Positions 1-5,706 of a stretch of DNA of 6,972 nucleotides are shown here, one piece after another (the stretch's first letter is position 1; each line of letters starts with the position of its first letter). The notes beneath the pieces were generated by a model. The model saw only the letters and a program-made list of their open reading frames with translations, was not told where the DNA came from and made no database searches. Origin of the DNA: JACCUZ01 sp038246575 (GTDB lineage: Bacteria; Actinomycetota; Actinomycetes; JACCUZ01); contig JBBRVU010000205.1 of assembly GCA_038246575.1 (NCBI GenBank), forward strand, positions 1-6,972. The letters are read 5' to 3'. The position numbers and the translations under genes are program-made.

Positions 1-619
1 GACGTGGGACGACAAGGCGATCGCCGACCTCAACTCCGGTGCCAAGCTGCCAGCGAGCGCCATCAAGGTGTTCTTCCGCAGCGACGAGTCCGGCACGACA
101 GAGAACTTCCAGAAGTACCTTGCCGGAGCATCGGGTGGTGCCTGGAAAGACGAGCCGTCCAAGGTCTGGCCGGGGGCCGGTGAGGGTCGCGAGAAGTCCT
201 CGGGTGTGGCCGACGGCGTGAAGACGACCAAGAACTCGATCACCTACGTCGAGTGGTCCTACGCCAAGGACAACAACCTCGGCGTCGCCCAGGTCGACAA
301 CGGCGCCGGCCCGGTCGAGCTGACCGGCGAGTCGGTCGGCACGGCGGTCGCCTCGGCCAAGCAGGTGGGCCAGGGCAACGACCTGCGCCTCGAGCTGGAC
401 TACGCGACCAAGACCGACGGCGCCTACCCCGTGCTGCTGGTGACCTACGAGGTCGTCTGCTCCAAGGGCCTGGCGGCGGACAAGACCGACCTGGTGAAGG
501 GCTTCCTCGGCTACTTCGCCGCAGCGGACACTCAGAGCGCGCTCGAGGAGATCGGCTACGCGCCCCTCCCCGACGAGGTCCGCACGAAGGTCGCAACCGC
601 AGTGGAGGCCATCAGCTGA
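1..619 (+). CDS. pstS: Phosphate ABC transporter substrate-binding protein PstS, 3' part
   Basis: This is the C-terminal 205 residues of the periplasmic/lipoprotein phosphate receptor of the Pst importer; the 5' end with signal peptide and lipobox lies outside the window, and the first complete codon begins at base 2. The fragment opens with TWDDKAIADLNSGAKLP, the usual PstS stretch just before the ligand loop, followed by RSDESGTTENFQKYL (residues 26-40 of the fragment). In that loop Arg, Asp, Ser, Gly and Thr match the phosphate-coordinating positions of the family. The tail (YFAAADTQSALEEIGYAPLP) is also typical, and the TGA stop is at 617-619. PstS captures phosphate outside the membrane and delivers it to PstC/PstA, encoded directly downstream on the same strand. 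Any PHO box would be upstream and is not visible. Family assignment is very secure; only the extent is partial. Confidence 0.96.
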   Translation, partial: TWDDKAIADLNSGAKLPASAIKVFFRSDESGTTENFQKYLAGASGGAWKDEPSKVWPGAGEGREKSSGVADGVKTTKNSITYVEWSYAKDNNLGVAQVDNGAGPVELTGESVGTAVASAKQVGQGNDLRLELDYATKTDGAYPVLLVTYEVVCSKGLAADKTDLVKGFLGYFAAADTQSALEEIGYAPLPDEVRTKVATAVEAIS

Positions 620-724
620 CCGACGACCGCTGAGCGCGACGAGCCCTGCCCGGGCCAGGCACCCCCGGGCGGGGCTTGCTGCCGCTCCCTGCCACCCTTC
701 TGACCCCGTCCCGGAAGAGACCCT
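620..724 (+). other. pstS-pstC intergenic spacer
   Basis: This 105-nt gap is far longer than the 3-8 nt gaps elsewhere in the operon. It holds the hairpin at 642-676 and, near its end, GGAAGAG (about 713-719), a plausible ribosome-binding site for the GTG start of pstC. I found no PHO-box-like direct repeats (GTTCACC type) and no convincing promoter in it. Confidence 0.6.
642..676 (+). terminator. Strong GC-rich hairpin, candidate attenuator between pstS and pstC
   Basis: GCCCTGCCCGGG (643-654) pairs with CCCGGGCGGGGC (664-675) over 12 bp with one G-U wobble, and an A-U pair at 642/676 extends it to 13 bp; the loop is 9 nt. The only sequence after it is TTGCTGCC, not a U tract, so it is not a classical intrinsic terminator. 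It could act as a partial terminator or as a 3' stabiliser of the pstS message. Either would raise receptor levels over the membrane complex, a stoichiometry commonly seen for ABC importers. The structure is seen directly; the role is inferred. Confidence 0.6.
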
Positions 725-737
725 GTGACAGTCACAG
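723..737 (+). promoter_or_regulatory. 15-bp palindrome over the pstC start codon
   Basis: CTGTGAC-A-GTCACAG is a perfect 7-bp inverted repeat around one central base, and the pstC GTG start (725-727) lies in its left arm. As RNA it can fold into a 6-bp hairpin with a CAG loop that would cover the start codon. As DNA it resembles the TGTGA/TCACA half-sites of CRP-like regulators, but the 3-bp spacing is shorter than their usual 6 bp. It may be chance in a short coding stretch. Confidence 0.35.
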
Positions 738-1732
738 CACCGCCCCCGACCAGGGGGGACGACCCCGGCCCGGCTCCGTCGCTGCTGTCCGGCCGCGGCA
801 CCAGTCGCCGGGCTGACGCGGCCTTCGCCGCGGGAACCCGTGGTGCGGGGATCATCGTTGTCACGATCGTCGCGCTGACCGGAGCCTTCCTCGTCTGGAA
901 GGCCGTGCCGTCGCTGCTCGCCAACGACGCGAACTTCCTCACCGACCGGGTGTGGCAGCCGGCCGCGAACCCGCCCCGGTTCGGCATCGCCGCCCTGTTC
1001 TGGACCACCGTGCTGGCCTCGATCTGCGCACTGCTGCTGGCCGTGCCGGTCGCCGTGGGTGTGGCGCTGTTCATCACCCACTACGCGCCGCGGCGGCTGG
1101 CCAAGCCGGTCGCCTACCTCACCGACCTGCTGGCCGCGATCCCGTCGATCATCTACGGGCTGTGGGGCATCCGGGTCCTCGGACCGGTCATCGCCGCCCC
1201 GGACTCGGGCCTGCGTGTGTTCCTGGAGACCTACCTGGGCTGGATCCCGCTCTTCAGCCGCACCAACGTGGCACAGGGGACGGTGTTCCTCGGCGCGGTC
1301 GTGCTGGCCATCATGATCCTGCCGATCATCGCCGCGCTCAGCCGTGAGGTCTTCGAGCAGACACCGAAGCCCAACATCGAGGCCGCGCTGGCGCTGGGTG
1401 CCACCAAGTGGGAGATGATCCGCGTCGCGGTGCTCCCGTTCGGCCGACCCGGCGTGATCAGCGCGTCGATGCTCGGCCTGGGCCGTGCCCTCGGCGAGAC
1501 GATCGCGGTCACGATCATCCTGTCCCAGCCGAGCAGCCTGTCGAAGTTCGATCCGTCGGTGTTCTTCGGCGGCGAGACGTTCGCGTCCAAGATCGCGAAC
1601 AACGCGAGCGAGTTCAGCACGCCGCAGAAGACCGGCGCCTACATCGCGGCCGGGCTCGTGCTGTTCGTCATCACCTTCGCGGTCAACGCCGTCGCACGGG
1701 CGGTCATCTCACGTACGGCCCGGGAGGACTGA
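725..1732 (+). CDS. pstC: Phosphate ABC transporter permease PstC
   Basis: This 335-aa inner-membrane subunit forms the phosphate channel with PstA. The N-terminal 40 residues are hydrophilic and low in complexity (Pro/Gly/Arg-rich). About six hydrophobic segments follow, near residues 42-58, 89-117, 127-152, 183-205, 246-267 and 305-328. The cytoplasmic EAA loop that docks on the ATPase is clear: EAALALGATKWEMIRVAVLP at 219-238. LGRALGETIAVTII (252-265) is a hallmark of Pst permeases. The GTG start is supported by GGAAGAG a few bases upstream and by the full family length. The TGA stop lies 3 nt before the pstA ATG, so the two are probably translationally coupled. The palindrome at the start and the hairpin upstream could reduce its expression relative to pstS. 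Confidence 0.95.
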   Translation: MTVTAPPPTRGDDPGPAPSLLSGRGTSRRADAAFAAGTRGAGIIVVTIVALTGAFLVWKAVPSLLANDANFLTDRVWQPAANPPRFGIAALFWTTVLASICALLLAVPVAVGVALFITHYAPRRLAKPVAYLTDLLAAIPSIIYGLWGIRVLGPVIAAPDSGLRVFLETYLGWIPLFSRTNVAQGTVFLGAVVLAIMILPIIAALSREVFEQTPKPNIEAALALGATKWEMIRVAVLPFGRPGVISASMLGLGRALGETIAVTIILSQPSSLSKFDPSVFFGGETFASKIANNASEFSTPQKTGAYIAAGLVLFVITFAVNAVARAVISRTARED

Positions 1733-1735
1733 CCG

Positions 1736-2641
1736 ATGGCCACCACCACTGCTCCTCCCGCGGCACCCGTCACGTCGCTGCAGCTGTCCGGCGGTCGCGG
1801 CCGCAGGGCGCGCAACACGTTGGTCACCGTGCTCGTCTACGCCTCGTTCGTCATCGCGATGGCGCCGCTCGCCTGGATCCTGTGGACCGTGCTGTCCAAG
1901 GGCGCCGGGCTGCTCGGCGACCCGACGTGGTGGACCAACTCGCAGCGTGGCATCACGTCCCGCCGGGTCGGTGGCGGCGCGTACCACGCGATCATGGGCA
2001 CGCTGCTGATGGCCGCTGTGACCGCGGCGGTGAGCGTGCCTATCGCGATCGGCACGGCGATCTATCTGGTCGAGTACGGCCGCGGTCGCTTCGCCAAGGC
2101 CGTGAGCTTCATGGTCGACGTGCTCACGGGCGTCCCGTCGATCGTCGCCGCGCTGTTCATCTACGCGATCTGGGTGACGACGTTCGGCTTCCAGCGGGTG
2201 GCGTTCGCCGTGTCGCTCTCGTTGGTGCTGCTGATGATCCCGGTGGTCGTGCGCTCCACCGAGGAGATGCTGCGGCTGGTGCCGCGTGACCTGCGCGAGG
2301 CGTCGTACGCCCTCGGGGTGCCCCGCTGGAAGACGACGCTGCGCGTGGTTCTGCCGACCGCGTTCAGCGGCATCATGACCGGCGTGTTCCTCGGGCTTGC
2401 CCGCATCATGGGCGAGACGGCGCCACTGCTGATCCTGGGGCCGTACACGTCCTCGATCAACTTCAACATCTTCGGCGGAAACATGGCGTCGCTGCCGACG
2501 ATGATCAACCAGGACCGCAACCAGGCTCTCGACCCGGCGCTGGACCGGGTCTGGTCCGCCGCGCTCACGCTGATCATCCTCGTGATGGTCCTCAACCTCA
2601 TCGGCCGGCTCATTGCTCGGCTCGGCTCCGTCCGGAAGTAG
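1736..2641 (+). CDS. pstA: Phosphate ABC transporter permease PstA
   Basis: This 301-aa protein is the second membrane subunit of the Pst importer. A short hydrophilic N-terminus is followed by hydrophobic segments near residues 29-53, 85-112, 125-149, 155-172, 211-234 and 274-296. The EAA coupling loop is REASYALGVPRWKTTLRVVLP without its last residue, at 187-206, and LGLARIMGETAPLL (219-232) is the PstA counterpart of the GETI motif in PstC. TGVPSIVAALFIY (131-143) is also family-typical. The ATG start is preceded by GGGAGGA (1722-1728) inside the end of pstC, which fixes both start and coupling. An 8-nt gap separates its TAG stop from pstB. Length and motifs are complete, and no defects are visible. 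Confidence 0.95.
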   Translation: MATTTAPPAAPVTSLQLSGGRGRRARNTLVTVLVYASFVIAMAPLAWILWTVLSKGAGLLGDPTWWTNSQRGITSRRVGGGAYHAIMGTLLMAAVTAAVSVPIAIGTAIYLVEYGRGRFAKAVSFMVDVLTGVPSIVAALFIYAIWVTTFGFQRVAFAVSLSLVLLMIPVVVRSTEEMLRLVPRDLREASYALGVPRWKTTLRVVLPTAFSGIMTGVFLGLARIMGETAPLLILGPYTSSINFNIFGGNMASLPTMINQDRNQALDPALDRVWSAALTLIILVMVLNLIGRLIARLGSVRK

Positions 2642-2649
2642 GGAACACG

Positions 2650-3426
2650 ATGGCCAAGCGAATCGACGTCTCGGGGCTCGACGTCTACTACGGCGACTTC
2701 AAGGCCGTCGAGGACGTGTCCCTGACTGTCGAGCCCCGGTCGGTGACGGCGTTCATCGGCCCGTCGGGCTGCGGCAAGTCGACGCTGCTGCGCACCCTGA
2801 ACCGGATGCACGAGGTCGTGCCCGGTGGGCGGGTGTCGGGCAAGGTGATGCTCGACGACGAGGACCTCTACGCCGACGGCGTCGACCCCGTGGCGGTGCG
2901 ACGTACGGTCGGGATGGTCTTCCAGCGGCCGAACCCGTTCCCGACGATGAGCATCTACGACAACGTCGCGGCCGGTCTGCGGCTCAACGGCGTGAAGAAG
3001 AAGGCGGTGCTCGACGAGGTCGTCGAGCGCTCGCTGCGGCAGGCGAACCTGTGGGGCGAGGTCGAGGACCGGCTGAGCAAGCCCGGTGCAGGCCTGTCGG
3101 GCGGACAGCAGCAGCGGCTGTGCATCGCGCGCGCGGTGGCCGTCGAGCCCCAGGTGCTGCTGATGGACGAGCCCTGTTCGGCGCTGGACCCGATCTCGAC
3201 GCTGGCCATCGAGGACCTGATCCACAACCTCAAGGACCGCTACACGATCATCATCGTGACCCACAACATGCAGCAGGCGGCGCGGGTCAGCGACCGGACG
3301 GCGTTCTTCACCATCGCCGGCGCCGGGTTGCCCGGCCGGCTGATCGAGATCGGCGACACCGCCGAGATCTTCAGCCGCCCGACCGAGAAGGCCACCGAGG
3401 ACTACATCACCGGCCGCTTCGGCTAA
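2650..3426 (+). CDS. pstB: Phosphate ABC transporter ATP-binding protein PstB
   Basis: This 258-aa cytoplasmic ATPase powers phosphate import through PstC/PstA. All nucleotide-binding elements are intact: Walker A GPSGCGKST (37-45), Q-loop Gln92 in FQRPNPFP, signature LSGGQQQR (149-156), Walker B VLLMDEP (169-175), D-loop SALD (177-180) and switch His205 in THNMQQA. RTLNRMHE after Walker A and PNPFPTMSIYDNV are PstB-specific and separate it from other importer ATPases. AGGGA about 6 nt before the ATG serves as ribosome-binding site. It is the last gene of the operon; no phoU follows on this strand. The TAA stop is followed within 2 nt by a CAA-repeat tract and then by an inverted-repeat arm. 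Confidence 0.97.
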   Translation: MAKRIDVSGLDVYYGDFKAVEDVSLTVEPRSVTAFIGPSGCGKSTLLRTLNRMHEVVPGGRVSGKVMLDDEDLYADGVDPVAVRRTVGMVFQRPNPFPTMSIYDNVAAGLRLNGVKKKAVLDEVVERSLRQANLWGEVEDRLSKPGAGLSGGQQQRLCIARAVAVEPQVLLMDEPCSALDPISTLAIEDLIHNLKDRYTIIIVTHNMQQAARVSDRTAFFTIAGAGLPGRLIEIGDTAEIFSRPTEKATEDYITGRFG

Positions 3427-3428
3427 TC

Positions 3429-3463
3429 CAACAACAACACAACAACAACAACAACAACAACAA
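3429..3463. repeat. CAA trinucleotide microsatellite
   Basis: Three CAA units, one truncated CA unit and eight further CAA units fill 35 bp directly after the pstB stop codon. Such an A-rich, G-free tract is conspicuous in DNA that is otherwise strongly GC-rich. As RNA it would be unstructured. It abuts the left inverted-repeat arm (from 3465) with one base between them, so it may mark the junction of an insertion or a slippage-prone site. It does not alter pstB, whose stop lies upstream. Confidence 0.95.
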
Positions 3464-3464
3464 A

Positions 3465-3559
3465 CTTCCAAGTTGATCATGCAGTTGTGGGGATCTTGGA
3501 CATCGCTGCAGGTCAGCGCCCCGTAGTTCCCTGTCGATCATGCGGGAATGGGGATCTTG
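3465..3559 (+). repeat. Left arm of 95-bp inverted repeat
   Basis: It begins CTTCCAAGTTGATCATGC and matches the reverse complement of 4604-4698 at 84 of 95 positions with no gaps. It contains two direct copies of GATCATGC-N5-TGGGGATCTTG, at 3475-3498 (N5 = AGTTG) and 3536-3559 (N5 = GGGAA), starting 61 bp apart. The outer copy can fold: TCCAA (3468-3472) and GATC pair with GATC and TTGGA (to 3500), with a 3-nt bulge and a 13-nt loop. Around the inner copy, TTCCC pairs with GGGAA. GC content is 56%, below that of the neighbouring genes. It lies just downstream of pstB and may also end its transcription. Confidence 0.95.
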
Positions 3560-3573
3560 AGTACGTGGTGAGC

Positions 3574-4548
3574 TCACGACGCCCAGCGTGTCCGCGCGTC
3601 CCACCCGCCGTACCTCGGGTGGTTGCGGGTCAGCCGAGGCTCCATCTCGAGCAGCTCGGCAACACCGCGTTCGAAGGCGAGCCCCTTGCCAAGAACGTGC
3701 TCACCGGTGACCGGGATGACGACCCAGCCGAGGCGCTCGATGGCCTCGCGCCGCAGGTCGTCGTGCCGGATCTGGTCGTGCGTCGAGTGGTAGTCGTGAC
3801 CGTCGAACTCCATGGCGCGCAGCCACTCGAGCCAGCCCATGTCCAGGCGCCCCAGGAAGAGCCCTAGCTCGTCGAAGACCTCGATCTGCGGCTCGGGTGC
3901 CGGGAACCCAGCATCGATGCACCGCAGCCGCGTCCGACTCTCTTGCGGCGACTCGGCGCGCGGGTCAGCGAGGTCGAGCAGCTCACGGCCCTGCACGATG
4001 CCTCGGTGCTTCGCGAACCGCGCCAGAACCTCGCTGACCGCGTCCTTCGTCAGGCCGGGCAGCCGCAACATCGCGTCGAGCGACGCCAACGCGTCCGGCC
4101 GCCGGAGCAGCCGAGCCAGGTCGGTGGCCGTCCGAGCGGGTGACGTCACCAGCAACCCGGCCAGCGGCACCACGTCGCCGGCAGCCAGCGGCCCACTGCT
4201 GCCGAAGACGCCGGTCCGCCGTGATGCTGACCGACCCGCGACGGACATGACGTCAACATCAGGCAGTACGAGGTGAGCGCCCATCGCCAACGCGTCCACG
4301 CCCCACAGCCAGGCCGCGGTCCTCCCGCACAGGACGCTGCCGGGTGGAGTCACGAGACCGATGCCACGAGCCCGGACGTCGAGGCTGTCCTGCACCGATG
4401 CGTCGACGTACACACCTCGGACGAGGCGCCGGACCGTGGCACGAGCCACCAGGAGCCGCAGGTCGTCGCGGGTGAACCCGACCAGCAGCGCAGCGGGCAT
4501 CGTGAACGGGTGCGAGCCGAAGGCGGTGGCGGGGGGCGACGGCGACAC
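3574..4548 (-). CDS. AbiEi-like winged-helix and DUF559 (Vsr-like) nuclease-fold protein
   Basis: This protein is about 324 aa. Residues 14-50 (HPFTMPAALLVGFTRDDLRL ... RRLVRGVYV) resemble the N-terminal winged helix of AbiEi-type antitoxin proteins of type IV toxin-antitoxin systems. The C-terminal third resembles DUF559, a very-short-patch-repair/PD-(D/E)XK-like nuclease domain, with candidate active-site residues Glu203 (SPQES), Asp236 (GRLDMGW), Glu247 and Asp249 (MEFDG), His254 and a closing GWVVIPVT. Actinobacterial genomes often carry many such proteins; their function is unsettled, and no partner AbiEii toxin gene lies next to it. The GTG at 4548 is chosen because the HPFT stretch belongs to the domain and would be lost with the ATG at 4500. 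The ribosome-binding site is weak, and GTG 4578 is another option. The gene is enclosed by inverted repeats. Confidence 0.8.
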   Translation of the reverse strand: MSPSPPATAFGSHPFTMPAALLVGFTRDDLRLLVARATVRRLVRGVYVDASVQDSLDVRARGIGLVTPPGSVLCGRTAAWLWGVDALAMGAHLVLPDVDVMSVAGRSASRRTGVFGSSGPLAAGDVVPLAGLLVTSPARTATDLARLLRRPDALASLDAMLRLPGLTKDAVSEVLARFAKHRGIVQGRELLDLADPRAESPQESRTRLRCIDAGFPAPEPQIEVFDELGLFLGRLDMGWLEWLRAMEFDGHDYHSTHDQIRHDDLRREAIERLGWVVIPVTGEHVLGKGLAFERGVAELLEMEPRLTRNHPRYGGWDARTRWAS

Positions 4549-4588
4549 GCGATCCAGCCTGCCGGGACAGCGGCCCACGGCTCCCGCG

Positions 4589-4597
4589 TTGTCCACA
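4589..4597 (+). other. DnaA-box-like nonamer TTGTCCACA
   Basis: TTGTCCACA is an exact match to the actinobacterial DnaA-box consensus. It lies 6 bp inside the right inverted-repeat arm and upstream of the DUF559 gene, which is transcribed away from it. It is a single box, not a cluster, so it is not an origin. It may be chance or a replication-linked feature of the cassette. Confidence 0.35.
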
Positions 4598-4603
4598 GGC
4601 GAC

Positions 4604-4698
4604 CAAGATCCCCACACATGCATGATCAACAGGGGACTGCGGGGCGCTGACCTGCGGCGATGTCCAAGATCCCCATTAGTGCATGATCAACTTGGAAG
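4604..4698 (-). repeat. Right arm of 95-bp inverted repeat
   Basis: This is the inverted partner of 3465-3559. Read on the - strand it carries motif copies at 4665-4688 (outer, N5 = ACTAA) and 4604-4627 (inner, N5 = ATGTG), again 61 bp apart. Of the 11 differences between the arms, 7 fall in the two 5-bp spacers; the other 85 positions differ only 4 times. The outer end (CTTGGAAG on +) is 12 bp from the stop codon of the PiT gene. The same bulged TCCAA/TTGGA hairpin as in the left arm can form. The inner copy includes the palindrome CATGCATG, and an in-frame ATG for an extended DUF559 reading frame falls inside it, probably by chance. Confidence 0.95.
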
Positions 4699-4710
4699 AG
4701 TGGGGTGGGG

Positions 4711-5703
4711 TTACTCGAGGATGAAGTGGGCGATCTCGTAGGTGAGGGCGGCGGCGAGGCCGGCCATCGGGATCGTGAGCACCCAGGCGACCAGGATGTT
4801 GCCGGCCACTCCCCAGCGCACCGCCTTGCGGCCCTTGGACGCCCCGGCGCCCAAGATCGACCCGGTGATGGTCTGGGTGGTCGAGATCGGGGCCTCGAAG
4901 GCGTAGGCCGCGGTGTAGAGCACGGCCGACGCGACCGTCTCGGCCGCGAACCCGCGCGGCGGGTCGATCTCGATGATCCGACGGCCCAGGGTGCGCATGA
5001 TCCGCCAGCCGCCGGAGTACGTGCCCAGCGAGATCGCCGAGGCCGCCAGGATGATGACCCACCACGGGATGTCGAAGCCCTCCTGGTAGCCGCCGGTCAC
5101 CAGCGCGAGCACGATCACTCCCATCGTCTTCTGGGCGTCCTGCAGGCCGTGCCCGAGCGCCATCGCCGACGCGGACACCGTCTGCGCGATCCGGAAGCCA
5201 CGGTTGGTCGGGCCCGGCCGCTTGTTCCGGAACGTCCACAGGATCCCGGCCATCAGCAGGAACGCCAGCAGCCCGCCGACCAGCGGGGAGAACAGCATCG
5301 GGACGACGACCTTGTCGACCACCGAGCTCCACTGCACGGTGACGGACCCGGCCAGCCCGGCGCCGACCAGGCCACCGATCAGGGCGTGCGAGGAGGACGA
5401 GGGCAGGCCGTAGTACCAGGTGATGAGGTTCCACGCGATGGCACCCAGCAGCGCCGCCAGCACCACGACCAGTGCGTGCTCACCAGCCGGCGGCTCGATG
5501 ACGCTGAAGACGGTCTTGGCCACCTTCGTGCCGAGGAAGGCACCGACGAAGTTCATCACCGCGGCCAGCAGCAGCGCGACCCGCGGCGTCAAGGCACGGG
5601 TGGACACCGAGGTCGCGATCGCGTTGGCCGCGTCGTGGAATCCGTTGGTGTAGTCGAAGACCAGTGCGATCGCGATGACCGCGATGATGGTGGCGAGCTC
5701 CAC
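4711..5703 (-). CDS. pit: PiT-family inorganic phosphate transporter
   Basis: This 330-aa membrane protein imports inorganic phosphate (as metal-phosphate) using the proton gradient, the low-affinity counterpart of Pst. Both halves of the PiT internal duplication are visible. Half one has DYTNGFHDAANAIATSVSTR (17-36) and GLPSSSSHALIGGLVGAG (99-116); half two has GHGLQDAQKTMG (184-195) and APISTTQTITGSILGAG (271-287). Hydrophobic segments run through most of the remainder. The length suits the short actinobacterial form without a large central loop. The GTG start lies 3 nt after the DUF47 gene's stop, with AAGGAG inside that gene's end as ribosome-binding site, so the two are co-translated. 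The TAA stop is 12 bp from the right inverted-repeat arm. The substrate is inferred from the family and the pst neighbourhood. Confidence 0.94.
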   Translation of the reverse strand: MELATIIAVIAIALVFDYTNGFHDAANAIATSVSTRALTPRVALLLAAVMNFVGAFLGTKVAKTVFSVIEPPAGEHALVVVLAALLGAIAWNLITWYYGLPSSSSHALIGGLVGAGLAGSVTVQWSSVVDKVVVPMLFSPLVGGLLAFLLMAGILWTFRNKRPGPTNRGFRIAQTVSASAMALGHGLQDAQKTMGVIVLALVTGGYQEGFDIPWWVIILAASAISLGTYSGGWRIMRTLGRRIIEIDPPRGFAAETVASAVLYTAAYAFEAPISTTQTITGSILGAGASKGRKAVRWGVAGNILVAWVLTIPMAGLAAALTYEIAHFILE

Positions 5704-5706
5704 CGG

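Larger units (their letters stand above)
3465..4698 (-). mobile_element. Candidate cassette: DUF559 gene between 95-bp inverted repeats
   Basis: Two 95-bp arms in inverted orientation enclose a single - strand nuclease-like gene, giving a compact 1234-bp unit. The left arm ends 14 bp from the gene's stop codon, and the right arm lies about 55-100 bp upstream of its start, depending on the start chosen. The unit sits precisely in the convergent gap of two phosphate-transport operons, 38 bp after the pstB stop and 12 bp after the pitA stop, so neither neighbour is damaged. The architecture suggests mobility, but no transposase or recombinase is present and the outer flanks show no obvious target-site duplication. 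It could be a non-autonomous or nuclease-driven element, or a gene bracketed by a dispersed terminator-like repeat. The repeats are certain; mobility is inferred. Confidence 0.5.

Noticed and set aside
620..724. PHO box ahead of pstC
   Set aside because: No GTTCACC-like direct repeats are present; regulation of the operon probably starts upstream of pstS, outside the window.
2161..3480. Long - strand open frame ending in a poly-cysteine run
   Set aside because: It is antisense to pstA and pstB, both strongly supported, and its poly-Cys start is merely the CAA tract read backwards.
3465..3559. CRISPR-like array
   Set aside because: There are only two motif copies per arm, and the sequence between motifs is itself conserved between the arms, unlike spacers.
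4549..4629. N-terminal extension of the DUF559 protein into the right arm (TTG 4629 or ATG 4623)
   Set aside because: The added residues show no domain similarity, overlap the repeat motif, and lack a ribosome-binding site.
3465..4698. Classical insertion sequence
   Set aside because: The only gene is DUF559-like with no transposase catalytic pattern, and the arms are longer and more complex than usual terminal repeats.
3455..4710. Target-site duplication around the cassette
   Set aside because: The left flank (ends CAACAAA) and right flank (starts AGTGGGG) share no direct repeat.
4995..5002. GCATGATC inside the PiT gene, matching one end of the 24-bp motif
   Set aside because: The other half is absent at the right spacing and the bases encode conserved protein, so it is a chance match.
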